The translations under genes were made by a program, and so were the position numbers. Shown here piece by piece: positions 1 to 7,876 of a DNA stretch of 64,000 bases (the stretch's first letter is position 1; each line of letters opens with the position of its first letter). The DNA comes from JAVVSR01 sp036654095 (GTDB lineage: Bacteria > Bacillota > Clostridia > Christensenellales > CAG-917). The DNA lies in the NCBI GenBank assembly GCA_036654095.1, contig JAVVSR010000001.1, positions 186,001 to 250,000 of the forward strand. Direction: 5' to 3'. Below the pieces are notes generated by a model. It did no database searches, was not told the DNA's origin, and worked only from the letters and a program-made list of their open reading frames with translations.

Positions 1-1
1 C

Positions 2-196
2 ACTGTTGTTATGGTTGTTTTACTATCAATTTTAGGTGTTCCGTCAATGAGGGAGTTTACGCTGCCAATTCTATTTGGTTTGGTTGCAGGTACGTTCTCC
101 TCAATGTTCCTAGCCGCTCCTACGTGGGCAGCGATGAACAACTGGCTTATCAGATATCGCGCAAAGAAATACGCACAGTATAAGGCTGTAAAATAA
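2..196 (+). CDS. secF: Protein translocase subunit SecF, C-terminal end (partial)
   Basis: The reading frame is already open at the left window edge, so only the last 64 or so residues are present. SecF works with SecD in the membrane to help complete export through SecYEG. What is visible is the final membrane part: a segment reading SMREFTLPILFGLVAGTFSS followed by a second hydrophobic stretch and a basic tail ending in KKYAQYKAVK. The REFTLP-x3-G-x3-GT-x-SS pattern is typical of the last SecF/SecD membrane helices. A strong terminator follows 8 bases after the stop. It could also be the end of a fused SecDF protein; the N-terminal part outside the window would decide. Confidence 0.85.
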   Translation, partial: TVVMVVLLSILGVPSMREFTLPILFGLVAGTFSSMFLAAPTWAAMNNWLIRYRAKKYAQYKAVK

Positions 197-204
197 GTAT
201 GTAT

Positions 205-239
205 CCCTCTGTTTTTTATTAAAACAGAGGGGTTTTTTT
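205..239 (+). terminator. Rho-independent terminator after secF
   Basis: An 11-bp perfect stem (CCCTCTGTTTT pairing with AAAACAGAGGG) with a 5-base loop is followed by a run of seven T. It separates secF from the recJ operon. Confidence 0.9.
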
Positions 240-269
240 ATACAAATATATTAAATTAAAGGTGATTTA

Positions 270-2609
270 GTGTCAGTAAACTTTGTAAATAGATGTGAAT
301 TTGACAATAAAATAGTGGCGGATATCGCTGATAAAATCAGCGTTCCATTGGACATTGCCAAATTACTTGTTATGCGCGGAGTTACAGATGTTAAATCGGC
401 AAATGAATTTTTAAATCCGTCAAAGGATAATATGTCAAATCCATTTGATATTGCTGGCATGCGCGAAGCTAAGGAACGTATTGAAAAAGCCATTAAATAT
501 GACGAAAAAGTTGTCATTTATGGCGATTATGATTGTGATGGCATTTGCGCAATATCTATTTTGTATTCATATCTTAAAAAATATATTTCTCGTTTAAATT
601 ATTTTGTTCCAAATAGAAAGGGCGAAGGTTACGGCCTACACAATATTGTTATTGATGACCTAGCAGATATTTACAGTCCCGACCTATTAATTACAGTTGA
701 CTGTGGCATTACGTCGTTTTCGGAAGTTGAATATATTAAAAAATTAGGTATTGATGTTATTGTAACCGACCATCACGAACCTCAATTAGATATTCCAAAC
801 TGCATTGTAGTAAATCCTAAAGTGCAAAAAATCGGGTTCTATGATTTTTGTGGAGCAGGTGTTGTATTTAAATTAGTTGAAGCGTTATCGGGTCGCGAAA
901 ATGCTTTGCAATACATTGAAATTGTCGCGTTGGCTACCATTGCCGATATTGTGCCGCTTTTGGGTGAAAATCGTATTATTGCAAAATTGGGGCTTGATAA
1001 AGTAAATACATCGCCGTCGGTGTCAATTAAGATATTAAGAAAGCGTATTAATGTTGAATGTTTTACCGCGTACGATATTATGTTTAAGGTAGCGCCACGT
1101 TTGAACGCAGCAGGGAGAATGGGCGATGCAACTCGCACAGTGGATTTGTTTATTAGCGACGATGAAAAACTAATTAATTCGATTTTAGATGATATTGAAA
1201 TTGACAATCAAAATCGAAAAAAACTTTCAGAAGACACCTTAAATCATATATTAAAAAAACTTAAAAACTATGACCTAGCTCAAAATAAAATTATTATTAT
1301 GTACGATAAAAATTGGGATACGGGTATTTTAGGCATTGTTGCATCGCGAATTGCCGAAATGTTTTATCGTCCTGTTGTGTTATTTAATGAAAATAATGGC
1401 GTACTAAGAGGTTCTGCTCGTAGTATTCGCGGAATAAATATTTTTGATTGTTTAAGCAATTCGTCTAAATTTTTTGATGGTTTTGGCGGTCACTCGTCGG
1501 CAGCTGGTATTACAATGAAAACCGAAAATTTTGATGCTTTTGTGCAAAGCGTAAACGAGTATGTTTTAGATAAGTTTTCAAATGAATTGTTTTATCCAAA
1601 TGTCTATTTCGATTTGATTTTAAACGAAAATAATTGTACTTTAGATTTTGTTAAGTTGTTGGATAAATTTGAACCGACTGGTTATTTAAATCCTCAGCCC
1701 ACATTTTTATGCAAAAATAAAGGGTATGTTTTTGCTCAAATTGGCAAAACAAATCATATTAAATATAAATGTGGTGACCTTGAATTTTTAGGGTTTAATA
1801 TGTTAGCTATAATTGATAGTGTTAATTCGTTATGTAGTTTTACCGTTACTATGAGCGCAAAAACTTATATGAACCGCGCGTTTATACAAGGTATTATGCA
1901 TTATGTTAGTATAAATGAAGTTAAAAATGTTGATGATGAATTAATTTGCACTAAATATATTGAACAAAGTTTAATTGAAAAATGTGAGCTTTCTAGGGAA
2001 GTTCTGCCTTATATTGAAAGTGAATTTGATAATAAAAATTGTTTATATGGCAATTTATTTATAGCGTTTAGTTTTGAAAGCTTTGATAATTTTTATAAAA
2101 AAGCAAAAGAACAAGGTTGGAATATATTTCAAAGCGTCGCGCGAGGGACGACAGTTAATCCGTTAAATAGGCTCATATTAATGCCTGAATTAAATTACGA
2201 TATGAGCTATTATAAAAATATTATTCTACTAGATAAACCTTTAAACAATAATTATATTGCTTTTTTACAAAAAAAATACATAGCAAATATATATCTATTT
2301 AATGGAAAAAGTGTTAATATTAATAATATACGAAAGTATAGATGTGTGTCGGATGACGAGTATCGCGAAATTTATAAAGCTTTACACGCGGAACTTAATT
2401 TAAATGTCCTTAACCTAAAAGATATTACAAATAAATTAAAAACTAACGGACATAATAATTTTAGTCTTTTTAAAATAGCTTCAACAATATATATTATGAT
2501 TGAACTGGGTATTGCTAATATTAATAATAACTTTGAACTTCACTTTCAAGATAGCGTTAAAAATCTATTAAAAAATTCGTCATTATACAATACGATAAAG
2601 GAGATATAA
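270..2609 (+). CDS. recJ: Single-stranded-DNA exonuclease RecJ
   Basis: RecJ is a 5'-3' single-strand DNA exonuclease used in recombination and repair. The DHH-family phosphoesterase motifs are visible: GDYDCDGIC near residue 85, a TVDCGI segment near 145, and VTDHHEP near 166. The DHHA1 motif GGHSSAAGI lies near residue 405. At 779 residues it is longer than the E. coli protein and close to the long form with a C-terminal extension known in Bacillus. The start is GTG at 270, chosen because AAAGGTGA lies just upstream and there is no better start. It begins 30 bases after the secF terminator and heads a run of closely packed genes (rel, dtd and others). The C-terminal third is AT-rich and less conserved-looking. 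Confidence 0.95.
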   Translation: MSVNFVNRCEFDNKIVADIADKISVPLDIAKLLVMRGVTDVKSANEFLNPSKDNMSNPFDIAGMREAKERIEKAIKYDEKVVIYGDYDCDGICAISILYSYLKKYISRLNYFVPNRKGEGYGLHNIVIDDLADIYSPDLLITVDCGITSFSEVEYIKKLGIDVIVTDHHEPQLDIPNCIVVNPKVQKIGFYDFCGAGVVFKLVEALSGRENALQYIEIVALATIADIVPLLGENRIIAKLGLDKVNTSPSVSIKILRKRINVECFTAYDIMFKVAPRLNAAGRMGDATRTVDLFISDDEKLINSILDDIEIDNQNRKKLSEDTLNHILKKLKNYDLAQNKIIIMYDKNWDTGILGIVASRIAEMFYRPVVLFNENNGVLRGSARSIRGINIFDCLSNSSKFFDGFGGHSSAAGITMKTENFDAFVQSVNEYVLDKFSNELFYPNVYFDLILNENNCTLDFVKLLDKFEPTGYLNPQPTFLCKNKGYVFAQIGKTNHIKYKCGDLEFLGFNMLAIIDSVNSLCSFTVTMSAKTYMNRAFIQGIMHYVSINEVKNVDDELICTKYIEQSLIEKCELSREVLPYIESEFDNKNCLYGNLFIAFSFESFDNFYKKAKEQGWNIFQSVARGTTVNPLNRLILMPELNYDMSYYKNIILLDKPLNNNYIAFLQKKYIANIYLFNGKSVNINNIRKYRCVSDDEYREIYKALHAELNLNVLNLKDITNKLKTNGHNNFSLFKIASTIYIMIELGIANINNNFELHFQDSVKNLLKNSSLYNTIKEI

Positions 2610-2615
2610 CAAGAT

Positions 2616-4754
2616 ATGGATGCTTTACTTCAAAAACTTAAACAACATTTTTCTGACGCTGAGTATCTTGTTTTAGAAAAGGCATACTCATTTGCGGAAA
2701 AGGCTCACGATGGACAAAAACGCAAAACTGGGCAACCTTATTTTATACATCCGTGTGTTGTAGTTGATATTTTAGTCGATTTGGGCTGCGATGTTCCCAC
2801 TTTAGTCGCAGGTTTTTTGCACGATGTTATTGAAGACACTACCGTGACTAGTGATGATATTAAACGTGAATTTGGCAATGAAGTTTTAGAACTAGTCGAG
2901 GGCGTAACTAAATTAGATAAACTTAAATTCGTTTCGCAAGAAGATGAACAAGCTGAAAATTTGCGTAAAATGTTTTTTGCTATGGCTAAAGATTATCGTG
3001 TCATCATAATTAAACTTGCCGACCGCTTGCACAATATGCGCACACTTGATGCGGTAAAGCCAAATAGGCAAAAAGAAATTTCGCACGAAACATTGCATAT
3101 ATATGCTCCGCTTGCCGGACGGCTTGGCTTGTCGTATGTTAAATGTGAACTTGAAGATTTATGTATGCGTTATTTATTTCCCGAAGACTATTTTGCTTTA
3201 GTTGAATTTGTGAAAGCTAAGTCAAACGAAAGACAGGTTTTTATTGACCAAATTTGCAAAGAAATTAAGGATAAGCTTGACGAATTGGGCATTAAAGGCG
3301 AAGTAAATGGCCGACAAAAGCACTTGTACAGCATCTATAAAAAGATGATAAAACAAGAAAAAACTATTGACCAAATTTATGATATTACAGCAGTTCGTGT
3401 TATTGTCGAAAACGTTAAAGATTGCTACACCGTTTTAGGTACAATTCATACTATGTGGATGCCTATTCCCGGAAGGTTTAAGGATTATATTGCAATGCCA
3501 AAGCCGAACAATTATCAATCCTTGCACACTTCCGTTATCACTAAATTTAAAGAAACTTTTGAAATACAAATTAGAACTTACGAAATGCACCACGTGGCTG
3601 AGTATGGTATTGCGGCGCACTGGAAATATAAAGAGGGTAAGTCTAAAAATTCCGCGATTGATGATAAAATTAATTGGCTACGTGAAGTTATTGACACGCA
3701 GGGCGAACTTAAAGACAGCCACGAGTTTATGGAAAGTTTGACAGGCAATGTTTTTACCGAGGAAGTTTATGTTTTTACGCCAAAAGGCGATGTTATGAAT
3801 TTGCCCGACGGTTCTACTCCTGTTGACTTTGCCTATTCTGTTCATAGCGCGGTTGGAAACAAGTGCATTGGCGCAAAGGTAAATAAAAAAATTGTTCCGC
3901 TTAATACTGTTCTTAAGACTGGCGATATTATTGAAATTTTGACTTCAAATTCCGCGCACGGGCCTAGTCGTGATTGGCTAAAATTTGTTAAAACCGCTTC
4001 TGCTCGCAGTAAAATTAGGCAGTATTTTAAGCGCGAGATGAAAGATGAGAATATTAAGCGCGGACACGAAATGCTTGAGCGCGAAGCTAAGCGTCGCGGA
4101 TATAATTTAAGCGAGCTTTTAACCGCAAATTGTTTGGATTATGTTATGAGTCGTTATTCAATTACATCGCTTGATGATTTGTACGCCGCGGTTGGCTATG
4201 GAGGTTTTACTACAAACCAAATTTTAATTAAACTTATAGACTTCTTTAAACGTTCGTTGTTAGCAAGTAATCCTATCGCTGAAATAAAATCACAATCAAC
4301 AACGTCGAAAAAATCTAATGGAAACGGCATTCTTATTCGCGGATATGACGATTTTTTAGTAAGGCTGTCACATTGTTGCAATCCAGTTCCAGGTGACAAA
4401 ATTGTTGGCTATGTTTCGCGCGGACGCGGAGTTTCTGTACATTGCGTAGATTGTCCTAATGTTAGAAATATGGAAGAAGAACGCCTTATCGAAGCAAAAT
4501 GGGATGATGTTATTAATCAAAGCTTTTTAGCAACTTTAAAAATCGCTTGTGAAAATAAGGGCGGTATACTTGCCGAAATAACAGCAGTTATATCAAATTT
4601 GCATATACCAATTACTGCGGCATTTGCCAAGGTTGACAATGCTTCCGGCACGGCAGATATTCAGGTTACCATTGAAATTAAAGGTACAACAGCATTGGAC
4701 GAAGTCATAAGAAAGCTTCAATCTATAAAATCAATTATAGATATTCATCGTTAA
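2616..4754 (+). CDS. rel: Bifunctional (p)ppGpp synthetase/hydrolase Rel
   Basis: This makes and degrades the stringent-response alarmone (p)ppGpp. At 712 residues it has the full long-RSH layout. The hydrolase HD domain includes HDVIEDT near residue 69. The synthetase domain includes RFKDYIAMPK near residue 286; the RFKD form of this motif is the one found in bifunctional Gram-positive Rel proteins. A TGS domain lies around 385-445 and a C-terminal ACT domain after about 640. The start is well supported by AAGGAGAT ten bases upstream. It lies 6 bases after recJ and 1 base before dtd. The neighbourhood rel-dtd-metallohydrolase-hemZ is common in Clostridia. It may be annotated relA in other genomes. 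Confidence 0.96.
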   Translation: MDALLQKLKQHFSDAEYLVLEKAYSFAEKAHDGQKRKTGQPYFIHPCVVVDILVDLGCDVPTLVAGFLHDVIEDTTVTSDDIKREFGNEVLELVEGVTKLDKLKFVSQEDEQAENLRKMFFAMAKDYRVIIIKLADRLHNMRTLDAVKPNRQKEISHETLHIYAPLAGRLGLSYVKCELEDLCMRYLFPEDYFALVEFVKAKSNERQVFIDQICKEIKDKLDELGIKGEVNGRQKHLYSIYKKMIKQEKTIDQIYDITAVRVIVENVKDCYTVLGTIHTMWMPIPGRFKDYIAMPKPNNYQSLHTSVITKFKETFEIQIRTYEMHHVAEYGIAAHWKYKEGKSKNSAIDDKINWLREVIDTQGELKDSHEFMESLTGNVFTEEVYVFTPKGDVMNLPDGSTPVDFAYSVHSAVGNKCIGAKVNKKIVPLNTVLKTGDIIEILTSNSAHGPSRDWLKFVKTASARSKIRQYFKREMKDENIKRGHEMLEREAKRRGYNLSELLTANCLDYVMSRYSITSLDDLYAAVGYGGFTTNQILIKLIDFFKRSLLASNPIAEIKSQSTTSKKSNGNGILIRGYDDFLVRLSHCCNPVPGDKIVGYVSRGRGVSVHCVDCPNVRNMEEERLIEAKWDDVINQSFLATLKIACENKGGILAEITAVISNLHIPITAAFAKVDNASGTADIQVTIEIKGTTALDEVIRKLQSIKSIIDIHR

Positions 4755-4755
4755 T

Positions 4756-5199
4756 ATGAAATGTATCGTTCAAAGAGTAACGCGCGGCTGCGTTTCAATA
4801 AATGGCGTTTTTTCGGGAGAAATTGAACTTGGATTAGTTGTTTTTGTTGCTTACACTAGTACCGATAATGAAAAATGCGTTGATTTTTGCGTTGACAAGA
4901 TAGTTAATTTACGTATTTTTAGCGATAATGATGGAAAATTAAATAAAAGCGTTTTAGAAATTGGCGGAAGCGTTTTGTTGGTTTCTAATTTTACCGTTTA
5001 TGGAAATACAGCAAAGGGAAGGCGTCCTGATTTTATCAAATCGGCGTCGTCAGAGATTTCAAAGCCAATGTATGATATTACGGTTAATAAATTTAAAAGT
5101 ATTTTGCCTTTGGTTACAGGGGAATTTGGACAAGATATGCAAGTTACATTTACAAACGACGGCCCTGTTACTGTAATTGTGGAGAAAGAAAATGTCTGA
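4756..5199 (+). CDS. dtd: D-aminoacyl-tRNA deacylase
   Basis: Dtd hydrolyses D-amino acids wrongly attached to tRNA. The 147-residue length matches the family. The protein begins MKCIVQRVTRGCVSI, a typical start. The active-site signatures appear as VSNFTVYGN, where SQFTLYA is usual, then GRRPDF, and near the end TNDGPVTVIVE, the cross-subunit Gly-Pro motif. The gene starts one base after the rel stop codon and its last 8 bases overlap the next gene, so translation is probably coupled. The S-N-F version of the first motif is a mild variant, not a loss. Confidence 0.95.
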   Translation: MKCIVQRVTRGCVSINGVFSGEIELGLVVFVAYTSTDNEKCVDFCVDKIVNLRIFSDNDGKLNKSVLEIGGSVLLVSNFTVYGNTAKGRRPDFIKSASSEISKPMYDITVNKFKSILPLVTGEFGQDMQVTFTNDGPVTVIVEKENV

Positions 5200-5830
5200 T
5201 ATAAAAGTTGTGCGAATTATCGCTGGCGAACTTGAAACAAATACATACATTTGCGCGAAAGGTGATAGATGTTTTTTGGTTGACCCAACGGGAGATGTTG
5301 CAAAATTAAATAAAAAAATTGCCGATGAAGGCTTGCAAATTGACGGAGTTTTACTAACTCACGGTCATTTTGACCATTGCATGTTGGCCAAATATTTTCA
5401 AAATTTAGGTATTAAAATTTATATACATACGCTTGATGCCGATAAATTATATTCGGATAAAAACTTAGCGTCTATGTGTGGTGTTAGTTTCCAATCGCTT
5501 AATGCTGATGTTTTATTAAATGATGGAGATGTTTTAAACATTGCAAATATTGAAGTAAAAGTTATGCTAACTCAAGGTCATTCGGTCGGAAGCGTTTGCT
5601 ATGTGGTTGATGAGGGAAATTGTATTTTTGTAGGCGACTTATTGTTTAAACTTAGTTATGGCCGCACTGATTTTTTTGATGGTAATTTTAATGCGCTTGC
5701 AGAAAGTTGCAGGCGGATTTTTTCATTAAGTAAAAATTATATTTTATATACAGGTCACGGTGATATCACAAAACTTGAATATGAACGCAAATGTAATATT
5801 ATAAATGTTGACGCTCGAGGTGTTTTATGA
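5192..5830 (+). CDS. Metallo-beta-lactamase-fold hydrolase (YqgX/glyoxalase II-like)
   Basis: A 212-residue metal-dependent hydrolase of the glyoxalase II-like branch. The zinc-binding motif THGHFDHC lies near residue 58, then the GHSVGSVCY histidine region, FVGDLLF with the bridging aspartate, and YTGHGD near the end. The likely start is the ATG at 5192, with GGAGAAAG just upstream, rather than the in-frame TTG at 5177; it overlaps the end of dtd by 8 bases. Relatives of this size hydrolyse thioesters such as S-lactoylglutathione in test assays, but the natural substrate in Clostridia is uncertain. The position between dtd and hemZ is a conserved neighbourhood and gives no clear functional hint. 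Confidence 0.85.
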   Translation: MSDIKVVRIIAGELETNTYICAKGDRCFLVDPTGDVAKLNKKIADEGLQIDGVLLTHGHFDHCMLAKYFQNLGIKIYIHTLDADKLYSDKNLASMCGVSFQSLNADVLLNDGDVLNIANIEVKVMLTQGHSVGSVCYVVDEGNCIFVGDLLFKLSYGRTDFFDGNFNALAESCRRIFSLSKNYILYTGHGDITKLEYERKCNIINVDARGVL

Positions 5831-7233
5831 TGAAAATTAAATTTATAATTTTGTCACCTTTTGAAAATGATTTATTTGAAATTATTCGCGCTTTTAATAA
5901 TTATATTGAGCAGAGCGATGATGAAGCTGATACTTTGTTTGTATTTAAAGACGAAATTGATACATTTAATACTAAGGTTTCAGTTACTATTAATGGAACG
6001 GAAGTGTTTTTTCAAAAATTCGATATTCCGCCAACGCCACTTGAACATAAAAAATTTGCTAAAAGATACAGCAAAATTACTTTATATAGAGTATTATCAA
6101 GCCTCGTTAAAGTGGAACTACCATATGGCTCATTGACGGGTGTTAGGCCAACAAAACTCTATTATGAATTAATGGCCGACGGCAATGCCGATGAGGTTTT
6201 TAAAAACACTTTTGACGTTAGCGATGAAAAACTTTTACTTGTTAAAAATATTGTAAAAAATCAAAAAGGTTTAATTAATATTAACGAAAATGAAGTGGAT
6301 ATTTTTATAAATATACCATTTTGTCCGTCGCGTTGCGCTTATTGTACGTTTGTATCGGTTTCAATGAAATTGCTTGAAAAGTACGTAAATCCATATGTAG
6401 AATGCCTCAAAAACGAGATAAGTATTCTAAAAAACATTGTTTTAGAGAATGGTTATAAAGTTAGGGCGGTTTATTTCGGTGGTGGAACACCAACTTCTTT
6501 GCCTGTTGATACCTTAAGAGATATCATTAAACTTTGTGATTTTTCGGCAAGCGAATTTACCGTTGAAGCTGGGCGTCCCGACACGGTTAGCAAACAAATG
6601 CTTGATATGCTTGCAAATGAAGGCGTTAATAGAATTTCAATTAATCCGCAAACATTTCACGATAAAACTTTAAAAACAATCGGTCGCGGACATACTGTCA
6701 TTGATACTTTAAACGCGTATGAACTTGCAAGACAATATGATTTTTCAATTAATATGGATTTAATTGCCGCGCTTCCCGAGGAAACTTTAGATGATTTTAA
6801 ATATTCATTGGATACGGCCATTGCGCTACGTCCGGAGAATATAACAGTACATACGCTTGCCTTAAAACGCGGAAGCGAATTGACCGTAAATGAATTTGAC
6901 AATAAACAGGGCGAAACTGCAGAACAAATGGTTAATTATTCCGTTTCGGCGCTTAAAGACGCGAAATATTTACCTTATTATATGTACCGACAAAAATATG
7001 TGACTGGTAATTTGGAAAACAGCGGATATATGCTAGATGGTTTTCCGTGTATTTACAATATTGATATTATGGAAGAAAATACATCGATTTTAGCAGCTGG
7101 CGCAGGCGCAATATCTAAACGTATTTTTAATGATAAAAACCGCATTGAAAGGCAAGCCAACATTAAAGATGTTAAAGAATATATTGAAAGATTTGATGAA
7201 CTTTTAATTAAAAAACCTTTATTTTGGAAATAA
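5827..7233 (+). CDS. hemZ: Oxygen-independent coproporphyrinogen III dehydrogenase-like radical SAM protein HemZ
   Basis: A 468-residue radical SAM enzyme. The CxxxCxxC cluster motif reads CPSRCAYC near residue 165 and is followed by a typical YFGGGTPTSL glycine-rich SAM-binding motif. The roughly 150-residue region before the cluster is the N-terminal extension that separates HemZ from HemN and HemW. Known HemZ proteins are assigned to anaerobic conversion of coproporphyrinogen III, but no other haem gene is in the window, so the substrate is inferred from family only. The start overlaps the stop of the preceding gene (ATGA). The operon appears to end here; the next 270 bases are an AT-rich spacer with the rpsO promoter. 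Confidence 0.88.
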   Translation: MMKIKFIILSPFENDLFEIIRAFNNYIEQSDDEADTLFVFKDEIDTFNTKVSVTINGTEVFFQKFDIPPTPLEHKKFAKRYSKITLYRVLSSLVKVELPYGSLTGVRPTKLYYELMADGNADEVFKNTFDVSDEKLLLVKNIVKNQKGLININENEVDIFINIPFCPSRCAYCTFVSVSMKLLEKYVNPYVECLKNEISILKNIVLENGYKVRAVYFGGGTPTSLPVDTLRDIIKLCDFSASEFTVEAGRPDTVSKQMLDMLANEGVNRISINPQTFHDKTLKTIGRGHTVIDTLNAYELARQYDFSINMDLIAALPEETLDDFKYSLDTAIALRPENITVHTLALKRGSELTVNEFDNKQGETAEQMVNYSVSALKDAKYLPYYMYRQKYVTGNLENSGYMLDGFPCIYNIDIMEENTSILAAGAGAISKRIFNDKNRIERQANIKDVKEYIERFDELLIKKPLFWK

Positions 7234-7382
7234 TTTGTTAAATAAATATTATTTTTTAAAATTAAATTATGTTTAAAGCAAAATATTTTATCATTTTTTT
7301 ACTTAAATTTTTTTAAATTGTGATAAAAATCATTTTAATGGAAATTATTTCTAAAAATACCATTTTATGTTGCTAATATTTG

Positions 7383-7411
7383 TTTACAATGTTTTTTTTA
7401 TATGTTAATAT
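7383..7411 (+). promoter_or_regulatory. SigA-type promoter for rpsO
   Basis: TTTACA and TAATAT are separated by exactly 17 bases. The predicted start leaves an untranslated leader of about 85 bases before rpsO. S15 represses its own messenger in several bacteria, so the leader could be regulatory; no specific structure was proven here. Confidence 0.7.
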
Positions 7412-7502
7412 TATAAAAGTACTTTAGGCAAGGTTTATCTAATTACTCCGAAGATTTACGTTGCTTATTGCGAATTAACTATCCACCTGAGGAGGTAAAA
7501 CA

Positions 7503-7766
7503 ATGGATAAGGAACTGAAATTAAAAATTATTACTGAAAATGCACGTACTGAGGGCGACACTGGTTCACCTGAAGTTCAAATCGCTTTACTTACTGAACG
7601 CATTACCGAGCTAACCACTCACTTGGACTCACACATTAAAGATTTTCATAGTCGTCGTGGGTTGCTAATGATGGTTGGTAAAAGGCGTAATCTTTTAGCT
7701 TATTTGAAAGATATCGATATTGAAAGATATCGCGCGCTTATCAAAAAACTTGAGTTAAGAAAGTAA
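7503..7766 (+). CDS. rpsO: 30S ribosomal protein S15
   Basis: S15 binds 16S rRNA and helps start assembly of the small subunit platform. The 87 residues match the family length, and the segments TGSPEVQIALLTERI, HSRRGLLMMVGKRR and LLAYLKDID are diagnostic. The start has a strong GAGGAGGT site. It has its own promoter and is followed directly by a terminator and then pnp, the usual rpsO-pnp arrangement. Confidence 0.98.
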   Translation: MDKELKLKIITENARTEGDTGSPEVQIALLTERITELTTHLDSHIKDFHSRRGLLMMVGKRRNLLAYLKDIDIERYRALIKKLELRK

Positions 7767-7772
7767 TTTTCT

Positions 7773-7802
7773 GGGGGTTGTTTTTACACCCCCGTTTTTT
7801 TT
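7773..7802 (+). terminator. Terminator between rpsO and pnp
   Basis: A short GC stem (GGGGGT with ACCCCC, wider loop) is followed by eight T. It probably gives partial termination so that rpsO is transcribed more than pnp. Confidence 0.8.
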
Positions 7803-7817
7803 GAAAAATTATAACGA

Positions 7818-7826
7818 TGTTATATT
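7818..7826 (+). promoter_or_regulatory. Possible extended -10 promoter for pnp
   Basis: TGTTATATT fits an extended -10 element (TGn plus TATATT). A TTGAAA 14 bases upstream is too close for a standard -35. A small imperfect hairpin (GTCGCC with GGTGAC, 7832-7858) follows in the leader, where RNase III sites are known in other pnp genes. Confidence 0.3.
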
Positions 7827-7876
7827 TAAATATGGTCGCCTGCGGGAATTGCGGTGACTTTGGAGGATGTTGAAGA